Below are positions 22,369 to 31,258 of a DNA stretch of 64,000 nucleotides, piece after piece. This stretch comes from Macrococcus epidermidis (GTDB taxonomy: Bacteria > Bacillota > Bacilli > Staphylococcales > Staphylococcaceae): NCBI RefSeq assembly GCF_003259695.1, contig NZ_PZJH01000002.1, forward strand, positions 1 to 64,000. Direction: 5' to 3'. The position numbers and the translations under genes are program-made. A model generated the notes under the pieces. The model saw only the letters and a list, made by a program, of their open reading frames with translations. It had not been told where the DNA came from and ran no database searches. Every line of letters starts with the position of its first letter. Position 1 is the first letter of the stretch.

Positions 22369-22809
22369 ATGAATGTATTTAAAGACTTAAATAATATAGT
22401 TATGAAAGAACGACAGGATTATAGCAATCAAATCCAACGAAATATAAATGATGCTGAAGAATTATTTAATAGAGTGCATCCTATCTTTGAAGAAATGAAA
22501 GAAGCTTTATCAGTAAACAAAGAAATAGTAGATATAAAGGAAGAGAGACATGAAAACTATTTAATAAAGTTTTTAAACTCTAAAGTGCTTTCAATTGTAC
22601 CTGGTGGAGTAGATGGAGAAGAAGTAATAGCGTTAAGAGTGAACATATCAGATAGATTAGTCGATATATATACTATCACACAATTAAATGGTAAAGATGA
22701 TAGTTTGTTTAAACCTTTATCTCTGGATGCTATCAAAGTGATTAAAGATGAAGATTTGAAAGAACACTTTGAAGATGTATATTTAAATTTTGCACGCATG
22801 GTATTATAG
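22369..22809 (+). CDS. Phage protein of unknown function in the late-control region (146 aa)
   Basis: The product begins MNVFKDLNNIVMKERQDYSN, is helical in its first half and beta-like in the second (KVLSIVPGGVDGEEVIALRV). GGGAGGTGAAATAC precedes ATG 22369. It is bracketed by a terminator upstream and the presumed late promoter downstream, so it is likely to be transcribed alone. It might regulate the adjacent promoter, but I see no DNA-binding motif. Confidence 0.62.
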   Translation: MNVFKDLNNIVMKERQDYSNQIQRNINDAEELFNRVHPIFEEMKEALSVNKEIVDIKEERHENYLIKFLNSKVLSIVPGGVDGEEVIALRVNISDRLVDIYTITQLNGKDDSLFKPLSLDAIKVIKDEDLKEHFEDVYLNFARMVL

Positions 22810-22822
22810 GAGTGTGATTTCG

Positions 22823-22860
22823 CGAACTTTTGGCGAACTTTTCACGAACTTTTGGCGAAC
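22823..22860. promoter_or_regulatory. Four direct repeats phased at 11 bp
   Basis: CGAACTTTT (last copy only CGAAC) begins at 22823, 22834, 22845 and 22856, exactly 11 bp apart. They lie on one DNA face, directly upstream of a -35 box. This is the layout of activator sites at a positively controlled promoter. Confidence 0.75.
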
Positions 22861-22868
22861 AAAAAACG

Positions 22869-22906
22869 GTCAAAATTTTGACTATAACGTGTTAATCTTT
22901 ATATAA
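22869..22906 (+). promoter_or_regulatory. Presumed late promoter with overlapping palindrome
   Basis: The palindrome GTCAAAATTTTGAC (22869-22882) contains most of the -35 box TTGACT (22878-22883). TATATA at 22900-22905, 16 bases on, can serve as the -10 box. Transcription would start near 22913 and meet a terminator within about 10 bases. Confidence 0.6.
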
Positions 22907-22920
22907 GGAATGATGTAACA

Positions 22921-22957
22921 AGAGGTCATAGCTTAATTGCTGTGACCTCTTTTTTTG
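22921..22957 (+). terminator. Terminator between the presumed late promoter and late genes
   Basis: AGAGGTCA-TAGC and GCTG-TGACCTCT pair around TTAATT, followed by eight Ts (22950-22957). Late genes start at 22971, so the late transcript would have to read through it. Confidence 0.85.
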
Positions 22958-22970
22958 TGAGGTGATTTAT

Positions 22971-23297
22971 ATGAGTAATATCAGAAAGAAACAGAAATTT
23001 GATTGGTTCTATAAGAAGCCGGCGTGGAAAAAGATAAGGCTTGTTGCATTAGAACGTGATGATCACTTATGTCAACACTGTTTAGAAAAGTACGATGAGA
23101 TGACACCGGCAGATGTTGTTCATCATATCGTATATGTCGAACATGATATTCAAAAAGCATTAGACATAGATAACTTAGTATCTTTGTGTCACCATTGTCA
23201 CAATAAAATTCATGGCGAAGATGAGAAACGTAAAAGTGTTAAAAGTAAACGACAAAAGATGATTGATAGCAAGAAAGTAAATATAGTTAAAGTATAA
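22971..23297 (+). CDS. HNH endonuclease of the packaging module
   Basis: The 108-residue product has two zinc knuckles, CQHC (34-37) and CHHC (73-76), the HH pair of the active site (51-52) and the closing NKIH (78-81). HNH proteins next to terminase genes are needed for cos cleavage and packaging in cos-type phages. ATG 22971 has GTGAGGTG upstream. Confidence 0.92.
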   Translation: MSNIRKKQKFDWFYKKPAWKKIRLVALERDDHLCQHCLEKYDEMTPADVVHHIVYVEHDIQKALDIDNLVSLCHHCHNKIHGEDEKRKSVKSKRQKMIDSKKVNIVKV

Positions 23298-23418
23298 AAA
23301 AGATTTGCAATACATGTACTGTAGGTTTTTGATAAAAACTTTCTCTTCTATTTTGATAACGGTGTATCAGTCTTACCTGATATTTTCTTTAGTAAGGAGA
23401 TAAAGAGGAGGATGAACA

Positions 23419-24330
23419 ATGAAGAGTAGAGTTCACGAAGTGTTTGCACAACATGACACAATAATTGAAATGAATAATAAGAAGCTAGGTATTACGAAGA
23501 TAGCACTGAGGTTAAAAGTGGATAAAAAAGTAATCCGGAAGTATTGCTTATCTAATGGTATCGAATTACATAGAAGAACATATTACAATCAATGCAAGGA
23601 ATGTAATGAAACGTTTGAATCAATCAGATATAACAATAAGTTTTGTAGCACGCGATGTAAAGCGAAATGGAATACAAGATACTATAAAGAAAATGATATT
23701 AGCAATACATGTGAATGTAAACAATGTAATAAAGTATTCGAAGTACCTAAAAAGAAAGGCTACAAAGCTATTTGCAAAGAGTGTACATACAACAACAAGA
23801 CGAAACATCTTGTTGGCATGTCATGTTCTTTAATAGGACAACATTCAAGTGTTTTTATTAAAAGATGTAATCAATGCAACATTTATTTTACAAGTAACAT
23901 AAGAAAGCAATTCTGTAGCGAAAAATGTAGAAAGAAAAGCGCAGTTAGAATAGTATATTCTAAAAAATGCAAAGAATGTGGTAAACATTATTCACATTCA
24001 TATCAAGCGTCAAGATATTGTAGTGTTCAATGTAGTAAAAGATATCAAAATAGACAAAAAGAAATCAAAAGAAGAAAAAGGATAATGCTGAATGGTTCAT
24101 ACGATACAAGTATATCAATTGAAAGATTGATTAAAAGAGATGGTTGTAAATGTTATATATGTGGAAATGACACAGATAAAACATTACATTATAACGAAGA
24201 TAAATATCCAACTATTGAACACGTCATACCTATAGCAAAAGGTGGCATTCATGCTTGGGAAAATGTAAAGCTTGCATGTAGAAGTTGCAATAATGAAAAA
24301 GGAATTAAAGCACTTGGAGAAATAATGTAA
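23419..24330 (+). CDS. HNH homing-type endonuclease with zinc-finger array
   Basis: The 303-residue product has an N-terminal helix-turn-helix (LGITKIALRLKVDKKVIRKYC), about four CxxC-type zinc fingers (about 58-220) and a C-terminal HNH domain (CYICG near 243; IEHVIPIAKGGIH near 266; CRSCNNEKG near 288). This plan of DNA-reading fingers plus HNH is that of free-standing homing endonucleases. It lies between the packaging HNH gene and terS. A 120-base leader before it has TATCAG-TCTTAC-CTGATA and other small stems. AAGAGGAGG precedes ATG 23419. Confidence 0.85.
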   Translation: MKSRVHEVFAQHDTIIEMNNKKLGITKIALRLKVDKKVIRKYCLSNGIELHRRTYYNQCKECNETFESIRYNNKFCSTRCKAKWNTRYYKENDISNTCECKQCNKVFEVPKKKGYKAICKECTYNNKTKHLVGMSCSLIGQHSSVFIKRCNQCNIYFTSNIRKQFCSEKCRKKSAVRIVYSKKCKECGKHYSHSYQASRYCSVQCSKRYQNRQKEIKRRKRIMLNGSYDTSISIERLIKRDGCKCYICGNDTDKTLHYNEDKYPTIEHVIPIAKGGIHAWENVKLACRSCNNEKGIKALGEIM

Positions 24331-24520
24331 ATTCTTAAAAATAAAATCCCCCCTACCTTAATAAATTTTTTTAATACGCCGTGACAACGGCGACGCAGGA
24401 TCCTGTGTGAAAAAGTTGGATTTTTTACTTAAAGGGGGTAAATTCGACAAAATTTATTATTTTCAGATTTAATGTTTTTAGATTTAAAAATGTAGAAAAA
24501 TGTAAAGGTGGTGAGGGATT
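24331..24520. other. Non-coding gap before terS, candidate cos region
   Basis: The 190 bases hold a C6 run (24349-24354), a hairpin GCCGT-GACA-ACGGC near 24379-24392, the palindrome CAGGATCCTG shortly after, and a G5 run near 24435. No gene fits. GC-rich symmetric elements between the HNH gene and the terminase are where cos sites lie in related phages, but the cut positions cannot be read from sequence. Confidence 0.4.
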
Positions 24521-24853
24521 ATGGCAGTTCCAACTAAGAAGAAAATAATAGAATTTTTGGGTGATCAATATCAGGAATCTGATGATTATTTAATCGATTT
24601 GTATGTTGAAAACCATCAAATTTACCGAAAAATGCGTCAGGAATTGAGGTCACAAGACTTTATGATGCCACATACAAATAAAGCTGGGGCTACAAATATG
24701 ACCAAGAATCCACTTCTAATTGAAATTCCTAAATACGTTCAATTATTAAATGGTCTGTTAAAAAGTTTAGGACTTACTGTTGCTCAACGACAAAAACTAT
24801 CTTCTATTATTGAAGAAGGTGCATCTGATGACGACGGTTTCGATTCATTCTAA
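24521..24853 (+). CDS. terS: Terminase small subunit, P27 family
   Basis: The 110-residue product opens with MAVPTKKKIIEFLGDQYQ and contains NPLLIEIPKYVQLLNGLLKSLGLT, as in P27-type small terminases. It recognises phage DNA for packaging. AAAGGTGGTGAGGG precedes ATG 24521. It overlaps terL by 26 bases. Confidence 0.92.
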   Translation: MAVPTKKKIIEFLGDQYQESDDYLIDLYVENHQIYRKMRQELRSQDFMMPHTNKAGATNMTKNPLLIEIPKYVQLLNGLLKSLGLTVAQRQKLSSIIEEGASDDDGFDSF

Positions 24854-26591
24854 ACCAACTGAGATTAAAGAATGGTATCTGATTTGGAGAGCACAGCAAA
24901 TCAAAGCGGGTAACATTCTTGATTCAGTTTCAGATGTTTTATTAACAGATTGGTACGCTGATCAAATTATTTCCGGTGCAATACATGCATGTGAAGATGT
25001 TGTTTGGGCGTGTAAAAGACATAAGAAGGATTTAGAACGCGCCGGGACAGAAGATTTTCCATATATTTTTGATAAAGAAAAAGCACATAGACCAATAAGA
25101 TTTATTGAAAAGTTTTGTAAGCCTTCAAAAGGTGACTTCTTTAATATTATTCTTCAGCCCTGGCAACATTTTGCTTTGGGTTCATTGTATGGCTGGGTTC
25201 ATAAAGATACAGGACTAAGAAGGTTTAAAGAAGGATTGATATTTGTACCTCGTAAGGCGGGGAAAACGACAACGATCTCAGGTTTAACTACTTATGCTGT
25301 TTCTAAGGATGGTGAGCGTGGTGCTAGGGTTTATGTATTGGCAAATGCAAAGCAACAAGCGAGAGAGTTATATGATGAAGCACGTGCGATGGTACAAGCT
25401 TCACCCTCCTTAAAAAAGCGAATGAAAGAAACAGGTATAGCAATTACTCATCCTGAAAGTAAATCTAAGATTGAACCACGTGCATCTGACTCTAAGAAAT
25501 TAGATGGTTTAAATACATCTTTTGCAGTTTTTGATGAGATACATGAATTTACGAACTATAAATTAATCAACGTTATCAAAAGATCTTGGTCAGCACGTAA
25601 ACAACCATTGCTAGTATACATAACTACTGCAGGATATGAGCTAGATGGACCATTAGTTGATTTTGTTGAATTAGGAAAAGATGTAGTGCGTGGTGTAGTA
25701 GACCAGGATTCACAATTTTATTTGATGTATTCAATGGACAACATTAAAGAGATAGAAAATCCTGAATTGTGGGTGAAAGCTAATCCGAATATAGGTGTGA
25801 CAAGTGATTTGCCTTCTTTAGTTAAAGACTATAACACTGATAAATTAAATCCTGGTCAACATGCTGACTGGATAACAAAACAATTTAATATTTTTGCGGA
25901 TAATGATGAATTATCATTCTTGGATTATGACACATTGATAAGAAATGACGGTGAATTCAATCCAGAAGATTTAATCGGTAAACAATGTATTGGTGGTTAT
26001 GACTTGTCTAATACAGAAGACTTCACCAGTGCATGTCTTGAATTTCCGATGGATGATGGAAGTGTTGCGGTAATTAGTCATTCATGGATCCCACGTAAAA
26101 AATCAAGGGAAGATGATTCTATTCCATATGAAGAATATGAACGAATGGGATTACTGACTATTTGTGAAAAGGATTATGTAGAAGAGGATATTGTAGAAGA
26201 TTGGTTTATAGAAATGAGTAAAAAATACTCTATTCAAAAAATCGCATTTGATAATTACAATGCCTTTAGATTAAATAAATCTTTAGAAGCAAAAGGTTTT
26301 GAAATGGTTAAGATTATCCAGGGTCATAAAACTTTAAATGCACCAATGAAAAATTTAAAAGAAATATTTATTGATGGCAAAGTGAAATATAACAAAAATA
26401 AGTTGTTTAGATGGTATATCAATAATGTAAAACTTGTTATGGATCGTAATGGGAACTGGATGCCAACAAAACAAGGCAAAAACAGAAAAATTGATGGTTT
26501 TGCTGCTTTCTTAAATGCACATGTACTTGTCATGGAGATGATGGTCAATCCGGCTGGAAGCGGTGAAATTGAATTTGTAAGTTTTAGATAA
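24828..26591 (+). CDS. terL: Terminase large subunit
   Basis: The packaging motor ATPase-nuclease. The 587-residue product has Walker A PRKAGKTT (141-148), Walker B FAVFDEIHE (232-240) and the first nuclease Asp in GGYDLSNTEDF. It belongs to the Terminase_1 group (PF03354) that accompanies P27 small subunits and HK97 portals. ATG 24828 follows GAAGGTG. It appears full length. Confidence 0.97.
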   Translation: MTTVSIHSKPTEIKEWYLIWRAQQIKAGNILDSVSDVLLTDWYADQIISGAIHACEDVVWACKRHKKDLERAGTEDFPYIFDKEKAHRPIRFIEKFCKPSKGDFFNIILQPWQHFALGSLYGWVHKDTGLRRFKEGLIFVPRKAGKTTTISGLTTYAVSKDGERGARVYVLANAKQQARELYDEARAMVQASPSLKKRMKETGIAITHPESKSKIEPRASDSKKLDGLNTSFAVFDEIHEFTNYKLINVIKRSWSARKQPLLVYITTAGYELDGPLVDFVELGKDVVRGVVDQDSQFYLMYSMDNIKEIENPELWVKANPNIGVTSDLPSLVKDYNTDKLNPGQHADWITKQFNIFADNDELSFLDYDTLIRNDGEFNPEDLIGKQCIGGYDLSNTEDFTSACLEFPMDDGSVAVISHSWIPRKKSREDDSIPYEEYERMGLLTICEKDYVEEDIVEDWFIEMSKKYSIQKIAFDNYNAFRLNKSLEAKGFEMVKIIQGHKTLNAPMKNLKEIFIDGKVKYNKNKLFRWYINNVKLVMDRNGNWMPTKQGKNRKIDGFAAFLNAHVLVMEMMVNPAGSGEIEFVSFR

Positions 26592-26792
26592 TGCATGGTC
26601 CTGAGCATGACCTTTATAAAAGGTTTATTTATTTTTACATTAATCTCTCTTTCGACAAAGGAAAATTGATGTAATGGATAATTTATAGTCTATATCCAGA
26701 AAGGATTGTGATCTAATTTATCTCATGGTGTTGGTATTACACTCGAAACTATTCGTGAAATAGCAATCCTAAAAGAAAGGAGCGATAAGGAT
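26592..26792. other. Gap between terL and portal with a possible gene remnant
   Basis: No complete gene is evident in these 200 bases. The frame leading directly into the portal start reads SHGVGITLETIREIAIL without a start codon of its own and after a stop. It looks protein-like and could be the end of a decayed small gene. Confidence 0.35.
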
Positions 26793-28037
26793 GTGTCGAA
26801 ACAGCATGTAGGAATAATGGATAGGATTAAGAGAATTATCACAGGTCCTTTAGAAAATACTATCATTCAGCATAATAATACTGTCGTTTCTGACTTTTCA
26901 GGATGGCACAACAAATATTTCTGGGGAATAGAACAAGCGACATTAGAGACGAATGAAACAATATTCGCTTCGATAAGTAGATTGTCTAATTCTATGGCAA
27001 GTTTACCTATAAAATTGTATAAAAATTATGAGAAGCAAGATACGGATACAGCAAGATTACTTACAAGAAGTCCTAATGTTAATATGACACCTTTCGAGTT
27101 GATAAGGCGTATTGAAACGATTAGGAACGAGAAGGGTAATGCATATGTCGTTATATCTCGTGATAGATTATTACAACCAGAGGCACTGTATTTATTGAAT
27201 AGTGATAATGTTACGCCAGCAATAGATGGGAAAAGTAATGAATTATATTATGTTGTGAGAAATGGCGGAAACAAATTAATATTTCATAATGCTGAAATAC
27301 TTCATTTTAAACACATATCTGCAATGAATTCTGAAGTAGGCATCAGCCCAATAAGTGTGCTGAAAAATACAACAGAATTTGATAATGCATTAAGGAAATT
27401 CAACTTGGATGAAATGCAGAAAATGGATGCATTTATCATTAATTATGCTACCACAGTAAGTGAAGAACAAAAAAGACGAGTGATTGAAAACTTTAAGCAA
27501 TTTTTCTCTGAAAATGGTGGTGTTTTATTCCAAGAACAAGGTGTGGAAATTGAAAAGCTTGACCGAAAATATGTTTCAGAAGATGTTGTTAATGCTGAAA
27601 ATTTAACACGTCAACGAGTGGCTAATGCTTTTGGTATTCCAACAGCATTATTGAATGCCGATGTTAATTCGATGAAATCTGTTGAGGAGTTAAATAGATT
27701 TTATTTAACTCACACATTGCTTCCAATCATAAAACAATATGAAGACGAATTTAATAAGAAATTATTAAATGAAAACCAAAAAAACGAAGGGTTTTATTTC
27801 AAATTTAATACTAAGGCTTTATTAAGAGCTGATGTTGCTACCCAAGCAGAAGCATATTTCAAAGCTGGTAGAACAGGATGGTACACGGTTAATGAAATTC
27901 GTGGATTTGAAGACATGCCACCAATTGAAGGTGGAGATGTAGCAATGGTAAGTGGAGATTTATATCCGATCACTTTATCACCTGCAGAACGCAATCCCGC
28001 TAAAGGAGGTGATAACAATGACAAAAAAGACGAGTGA
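26793..28037 (+). CDS. HK97-family portal protein
   Basis: The dodecameric portal is the vertex through which DNA enters the head. The 414-residue product has the family pattern, with MTPFELIRRIETIRNEKGNAYV near 97, GISPISVLKN near 183 and FGIPTALLN near 265 (PF04860). GTG 26793 is used, with AAAGGAG ten bases upstream. It overlaps the protease gene by 20 bases. Confidence 0.96.
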   Translation: MSKQHVGIMDRIKRIITGPLENTIIQHNNTVVSDFSGWHNKYFWGIEQATLETNETIFASISRLSNSMASLPIKLYKNYEKQDTDTARLLTRSPNVNMTPFELIRRIETIRNEKGNAYVVISRDRLLQPEALYLLNSDNVTPAIDGKSNELYYVVRNGGNKLIFHNAEILHFKHISAMNSEVGISPISVLKNTTEFDNALRKFNLDEMQKMDAFIINYATTVSEEQKRRVIENFKQFFSENGGVLFQEQGVEIEKLDRKYVSEDVVNAENLTRQRVANAFGIPTALLNADVNSMKSVEELNRFYLTHTLLPIIKQYEDEFNKKLLNENQKNEGFYFKFNTKALLRADVATQAEAYFKAGRTGWYTVNEIRGFEDMPPIEGGDVAMVSGDLYPITLSPAERNPAKGGDNNDKKDE

Positions 28038-28812
28038 TTTCTTCCAAATGCAGAAAAAAGCTCAAAATGAAGCGGAAATCTATATTTATGGACCTATTAC
28101 TAACTCAAAATGGGAAGATTCTGATGTCACTGCCTCAGATTTTAAAGAAGAATTAAAAGCACTTGGAGATGTTGAGGTCATTAACCTTCATATTAATTCA
28201 GGTGGCGGAAGTGTATTTGGTGGGCATGCTATTTACAACATGCTTAAATCACATAAAGCAAAAATTAATGTATATGTTGATGCTTTAGCAGCGTCAATTG
28301 CAAGTGTTATCGCGATGAGTGGTGACGCTATTTTTATGCATGAAAATAGCATGATGATGATTCATAATTCGTGGATTGTAACAGCAGGAAACGCTAAAGA
28401 ACTACGTGAGACAGCTGATTTAATGGAAAAAATGGACAAATCAAGTAATACTGCATATCTCAATAAGAATTCTAAAGTTTCTCAAGATCAACTTGAAGAG
28501 ATGCTTAAAGAAGATTACTGGATGACAGCCCAGGAAGCGTATGAACTCGGATTTGCAGATGAAATTATTGGAGCTAATCAAATGGCTGCAAGTATCACTG
28601 AGGAACAATTAAAACAGTATTCTAAAGTGCCTGAAGCAGTTGCGAAGGATGTAGAAAAAGTAGTAGACACTTCTGTAATTGAAGAAATAGTACCTGATTC
28701 ACAAGAAAAAATAAATAAATCAACTGAAGTTGATAGAAAACTAATTCTCGAACGCTGCAAAACGATAAAAGCAGAAGTCGAGGATTTTTTAATTTCTCAA
28801 AACAAATTTTAA
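28018..28812 (+). CDS. ClpP-like head maturation protease
   Basis: The enzyme cleaves the capsid delta domain during head maturation. The 264-residue product has the ClpP fold with INSGGGSVFGG (60-69), catalytic Ser93 (DALAASIAS) and His116 (MMMIHNS). The C-terminal third is a charged tail. AAAGGAGG precedes ATG 28018. Confidence 0.95.
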   Translation: MTKKTSDFFQMQKKAQNEAEIYIYGPITNSKWEDSDVTASDFKEELKALGDVEVINLHINSGGGSVFGGHAIYNMLKSHKAKINVYVDALAASIASVIAMSGDAIFMHENSMMMIHNSWIVTAGNAKELRETADLMEKMDKSSNTAYLNKNSKVSQDQLEEMLKEDYWMTAQEAYELGFADEIIGANQMAASITEEQLKQYSKVPEAVAKDVEKVVDTSVIEEIVPDSQEKINKSTEVDRKLILERCKTIKAEVEDFLISQNKF

Positions 28813-28825
28813 AGGAGGGCATACA

Positions 28826-29995
28826 ATGCCAACATTATTCGATTTAAGACAAACTGCCACAATGAATGGTGAAAAGTTAAAAGCAAAGCAAGAAGAATTA
28901 AATAAATTAGTATCAGATCCAACATCAAAAGATGAAGATATTTTGAAAGTTGAAACGGAAATTACAAGTTTAGAAAAACGTTTCAATATTTCAAAGTCTC
29001 AATTAGATAAAATGGAAAATGAAATGAAGGAAAAACAAAACCTTGATGCTCAACAAGGTGCAGGATTTGCTGAGTTATCTAAAGAAGACCAAGTAGTTAA
29101 AGCAAAAGCAGAATTCTATCGTCATGCTCTAATGCCAAACGAGTTCTCTAAACCATCTGAAGATGCACAACGTATTCTTTTACACGCGATTCCTGCAGGA
29201 AATGAAACTGGTGGTGATAAATTATTACCAACAACAGTTAGTAAAGAAATTATCACTGAACCATTTGCAAAAAATCCATTACGTGATATTGCTCGTATGA
29301 CAAATATCAAAGGATTAGAATTACCTCGTTTATCTTACACATTAGATAACGATGATTTCATATTAGACACTGAAACAGCTCACGAAATGCAGTTAAAAGG
29401 TGATTCAGTTAAATTTGGTCAAAATAAATTTAAAGTATATGCTGCAATTTCTGACACAGTTCTACATGGTTCTGATTTAGATTTAGTAAACTGGGTTGAA
29501 AATGCACTACGTAGTGGTTTAGCTGCTAAAGAACGTAAAGATGCATTTGCAACTTCACCTAAATCTGGTTTAGAGCATATGTCTTTCTATGAAGCGGGTA
29601 AAATTAAATCTGTATCTGGAAAAGATGTATTCACAGGAATTATGGCTGCATTAGCAGATCTACATGAAGATTACCGTGAAAATGCGAAAATTGTTATGCG
29701 ATATGCTGACTATCAATCTATGTTATTAACTTTATCTAACGGTACAACTTCATTCTTTAATACTGCACCAGAGACTATTTTTGGTAAAGAAATTGTATTC
29801 TCTGATTCAGCAGTTAATCCAATTGTCGGCGACTTTAACTATTTTGGAATCAACTATGAAAATACAACATTCGATACAGATAAAGACGTTAAAAAAGGTG
29901 AGTATTTATTTGTACTTACTGCATGGTATGACCAAGTGCGTACTTTAGATGCTGCGTTCCGTATCGTAAATGTTTCAACATTACCTGCTGGCTAG
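28826..29995 (+). CDS. Major capsid protein, HK97 fold
   Basis: The 389-residue product has an N-terminal coiled-coil delta domain (about 1-90, LKAKQEELNKLV), removed by the adjacent protease, and the HK97-type body with LLPTTVSKEIITEP near 131, NPLRDIARM near 148, and the C-terminal YDQVRTLDAAFRIV. AAAGGAGG precedes ATG 28826. Its codon choice is biased towards preferred codons, as expected for an abundant protein. Confidence 0.96.
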   Translation: MPTLFDLRQTATMNGEKLKAKQEELNKLVSDPTSKDEDILKVETEITSLEKRFNISKSQLDKMENEMKEKQNLDAQQGAGFAELSKEDQVVKAKAEFYRHALMPNEFSKPSEDAQRILLHAIPAGNETGGDKLLPTTVSKEIITEPFAKNPLRDIARMTNIKGLELPRLSYTLDNDDFILDTETAHEMQLKGDSVKFGQNKFKVYAAISDTVLHGSDLDLVNWVENALRSGLAAKERKDAFATSPKSGLEHMSFYEAGKIKSVSGKDVFTGIMAALADLHEDYRENAKIVMRYADYQSMLLTLSNGTTSFFNTAPETIFGKEIVFSDSAVNPIVGDFNYFGINYENTTFDTDKDVKKGEYLFVLTAWYDQVRTLDAAFRIVNVSTLPAG

Positions 29996-30035
29996 TCTAC
30001 AGGTAATGTATTTTATAAATTAGGAGGCATAATTA

Positions 30036-30248
30036 ATGGCTAAGTTTAGAGTAAAAAAACCTTTTGAAGGTACACGTGAAGGTCGTGTGTTTGATAAAGT
30101 TGGTGAAGTTGTTGAAATGACTGTAAAACGTGCTGAAGAAATTCAACACAACATTGACGGTTCACATCCGGATTATGGTGAAGTATTAGAAAGATTACCT
30201 GAAGAAACTACAAAGAGCGCTGCTAAATCAGAAACAGATAAAGAGTAG
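30036..30248 (+). CDS. Small head-associated protein (70 aa)
   Basis: The product begins MAKFRVKKPFEG, has a short beta-rich domain followed by an acidic, Lys-rich tail (ETTKSAAKSETDKE). A gene of this size commonly lies between capsid and connector genes and may decorate heads. TTAGGAGG precedes ATG 30036. Confidence 0.7.
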   Translation: MAKFRVKKPFEGTREGRVFDKVGEVVEMTVKRAEEIQHNIDGSHPDYGEVLERLPEETTKSAAKSETDKE

Positions 30249-30258
30249 GTGAAAGCCT

Positions 30259-30540
30259 ATGTCTGAATTTGTTATTGAATTAGAAAAAGTTAAAACCTGG
30301 CTTAAAATAGATGGCCCAGATTTTGATGATGAAATTTTAGATTTAATATCTGAAGCACAATCAGAATTGTTATTGTCTGGTGTGCCAAATGTCGAAGAAA
30401 CAGATCCTGCTTATCCTCTTTATCGTAAAGCTTTAAAGTATATTATTACGCGTGACTTTGAGTCAAGAGGTATGGAAGATGTTGAAGATAAGACTTTAAC
30501 TTCGCTTGTACTTAAACTGAAAGCGAGTGTTGGATCATGA
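30259..30540 (+). CDS. Head-tail connector protein, gp6-like
   Basis: The 93-residue helical product opens with an ELEKVKTWLKID segment and DDEILDLISEAQSELL, the pattern of the phage gp6-like connector family (PF05135). It forms a ring under the portal. TAGGTGAAAG precedes ATG 30259. It overlaps the next gene by 4 bases. Confidence 0.88.
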   Translation: MSEFVIELEKVKTWLKIDGPDFDDEILDLISEAQSELLLSGVPNVEETDPAYPLYRKALKYIITRDFESRGMEDVEDKTLTSLVLKLKASVGS

Positions 30541-30881
30541 GGTTTAAAAGGAATAAATATGTTAATGACAACATTAGCCATTTAGACAAACGTATTGAAA
30601 TATATAGCGTTTCGGATGCATCTGATGATGGCTGGTCAACGCCTAGTGAAGAACTTCTTATGAAGGTTTGGGCAGAAATCATCAATGATAAGTCATCAGA
30701 TAGTCTAAATGAAATTCAGTTGGGTAACAAAACAGTAAAAAAATTGAGAATACGTTATCAAAAAAGCATTGTAACAGACATGCATGTCGTACTTAATTCA
30801 GAAAGATTTACAATAACTGAGATACTCGGCAAAGATTCACGACAACCATATATGTATCTTGTGATGGAGCGTGATGAGTAA
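30537..30881 (+). CDS. Head closure / head-tail adaptor protein
   Basis: The 114-residue product contains LDKRIEIYSVSDASDDGW, then VWAEI and the C-terminal FTITEILGKDSRQPYMYLVME, the beta-barrel adaptor pattern of PF05521 (SPP1 gp16 type). It seals the portal and joins the tail. It overlaps both neighbours. Confidence 0.85.
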   Translation: MRFKRNKYVNDNISHLDKRIEIYSVSDASDDGWSTPSEELLMKVWAEIINDKSSDSLNEIQLGNKTVKKLRIRYQKSIVTDMHVVLNSERFTITEILGKDSRQPYMYLVMERDE

Positions 30882-31258
30882 TGTCCGTTGAAATTGAAGG
30901 AATTAATGATATAAGTAAAAATCTTCTGAAGATGGTTCGCAATATTGAAGGTGCCGAAAAACGTATTGTTAATGCTGGAGCTAAAGTAGACTTTGAAGAA
31001 ATCAAGAATAATTTATCTGTAGGTAGTGGTAAATCTCGTGACACATTAACAATTGGAGAATTTAAACGTGATAGCAATGGTGGATACGTTTTAATTGGAT
31101 GGACTGAAGAAAGTAAGGTTGCTTATAGAGTTCATTTCGTAGAATGGGGTACGGTTCATCAGCCACCACAACTCAAAATTACAAATGCTCTGAGAATGTC
31201 GCAAAATAAAAAGTTAAAAGCGATGAAAGAAGAGATAAAAAGGAGTTTGAAAATATGA
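30881..31258 (+). CDS. HK97 gp10-like tail component
   Basis: The 125-residue product has the gp10-like pattern: helical N-terminus, HFVEWGTVHQPP near 86 and a C-terminal helical ALRMSQNKKLKAMKEEI (PF04883). It acts at the head-tail joining stage. The start overlaps the previous stop (TAATG). Confidence 0.88.
   Translation: MSVEIEGINDISKNLLKMVRNIEGAEKRIVNAGAKVDFEEIKNNLSVGSGKSRDTLTIGEFKRDSNGGYVLIGWTEESKVAYRVHFVEWGTVHQPPQLKITNALRMSQNKKLKAMKEEIKRSLKI

Noticed and set aside
22823-22860. Possible CRISPR array
   Set aside because: Repeats are 9-11 bp with no spacers. No cas genes or typical 24-37-bp repeats occur anywhere in the window.
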